23,782 bases of DNA, from positions 1-23,782 of the forward strand of contig JBILSZ010000040.1 in NCBI GenBank assembly GCA_044371755.1, in the 5' to 3' direction. Source of the stretch: JAIXWP01 sp044371755. GTDB taxonomy: Bacteria > Bacteroidota > Bacteroidia > Flavobacteriales_D > Sanyastnellaceae. Shown one piece after another: positions 23,053 to 23,782 of the stretch. The stretch's first letter is position 1; each line of letters opens with the position of its first letter. Made by a program: the position numbers and the translations under genes. The notes under the pieces were generated by a model that saw nothing but the letters and a program-made list of their open reading frames with translations, made no database searches and was not told the origin of the DNA.

Positions 23053-23782
23053 ATGAAAGCAGAACGTCCGCTCATCATGGTCACCAATGATGATAGCATT
23101 TATTCAAAAGGAATCAAAAGCCTTATCGAAGCTGTGGCTCCACTTGGAGATGTGATTGTAGTTGCCCCAGACAGCCCTCAAAGCGGAATGGGACATGCCG
23201 TGACTATTCATGGTATTTTGAGAATCAATGAAGAAAAAATCTTTTCTGGAATTGAAGCTTACACCACTAGCGGCACTCCCGTGGACTGTGTAAAGTTGGC
23301 CATCGCCAAGGTACTGCCTCGCAAACCCGATCTTTTAGTGAGCGGAATCAATCACGGCAGCAACTCTTCTATTAATGTCATTTATTCAGGAACCATGTCA
23401 GCTGCCGTTGAAGGAGCTGTTGAAGGAATCCCTTCGGTTGGTTTTTCTTTGCTCGATCACGATCATGATGCAGATTTTCGCGCTTCGCAAAATGTGGTAA
23501 AAATTATTTGTGAAAATATTCTCCGTGAAAAAGGTCTCCCTGAAGGAATTTGTCTAAATGTCAACATCCCAAAAGGCAGTCCCGAGGAAATCAAAGGAAT
23601 AAAGATATGCAGACAAGCGAAAGCTTACTGGGAAGATAATTTTGATGCGCGCAAAGATCCTTTTGGAAAACCCTATTACTGGATGCTTGGAGAGTTCAAA
23701 AACTTTGACAAAGGTGAAGATACAGACGAGTTTGCGCTTCGTCACAATTTTGTTGCTGTTGTTCCCGTTCAATACGACCTCA
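23053..23782 (+). CDS. surE: 5'/3'-nucleotidase SurE, C-terminus cut by window edge
   Basis: The frame opens at the ATG at 23053 and stays open for 243 codons to the window end, so nearly the whole protein is present (the family has about 250-260 residues). SurE removes phosphate from nucleoside 5'- and 3'-monophosphates with a divalent metal. The metal ligands are visible: TNDDS with Asp13 and Asp14, PQSGMG with Ser44, and SGINHGSN with Asn100. The SGTPVDCVKLA block is also typical. The N-terminus is about five residues longer than in E. coli. It has its own -7 box and is likely transcribed separately from the gene before it. Confidence 0.96.
   Translation, partial: MKAERPLIMVTNDDSIYSKGIKSLIEAVAPLGDVIVVAPDSPQSGMGHAVTIHGILRINEEKIFSGIEAYTTSGTPVDCVKLAIAKVLPRKPDLLVSGINHGSNSSINVIYSGTMSAAVEGAVEGIPSVGFSLLDHDHDADFRASQNVVKIICENILREKGLPEGICLNVNIPKGSPEEIKGIKICRQAKAYWEDNFDARKDPFGKPYYWMLGEFKNFDKGEDTDEFALRHNFVAVVPVQYDL

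Overview
The window is a dense stretch of a Bacteroidota chromosome, most likely a Flavobacteriales or Cryomorphaceae-type organism. That inference rests on type IX secretion sorting domains of both type A and type B, several lipoproteins, -7 promoter boxes of the form TAnnTTTG, the lack of clear Shine-Dalgarno sequences, a Bacteroidota-type START-like protein and a type II NADH dehydrogenase. By eye the GC content is about 40%. No insertion sequence, phage, CRISPR array or rRNA is visible. No gap between genes exceeds about 225 bases, and the largest one holds a tRNA.

Layout. Positions 1-2236 (minus strand) hold a HerA/YjgR-type ATPase cut by the window edge, a DUF3817 membrane protein and a DEAD-box RNA helicase. 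Positions 2284-9717 (plus strand) hold a PlsB/PlsC-type acyltransferase whose stop overlaps the start of a T9SS type B surface protein, then accD with a low-molecular-weight tyrosine phosphatase, then a probably surface-exposed lipoprotein, a terminator and an L-type lectin with a T9SS type B tail. Positions 9685-12132 (minus) hold ung and a secreted lysyl-endopeptidase-like protease with a T9SS type A tail. A Sua5-type threonylcarbamoyl-AMP synthase (plus) then faces a three-gene minus-strand unit of two lipoproteins and NDH-2. That unit lies just behind a tRNA-Met gene and its terminator. Next come a START-like protein (plus) and the minus-strand run paaJ, paaY, trmN6. The window ends on the plus strand with a small membrane protein, a lipoprotein built like a glucan water dikinase or PEP synthase (phosphohistidine domain followed by ATP-grasp domain), and surE, cut by the window edge.

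Most genes are housekeeping: fatty acid and phospholipid synthesis, tRNA modification (Sua5, TrmN6), DNA repair, respiration and nucleotide turnover. They are mixed with cell-surface genes (three T9SS cargo proteins and four lipoproteins). The most interesting points are the exported dikinase-like lipoprotein, two terminator hairpins ending 2-5 nt before the next start codon, -7 boxes so close to start codons that leaderless transcripts are likely, and three convergent gene pairs with no spacer at all. I found no clear multi-gene system that looks wholly new. The dikinase-like lipoprotein with its small membrane partner, and the lipoprotein/TPR/NDH-2 unit, are the best candidates for uncharacterised biology.
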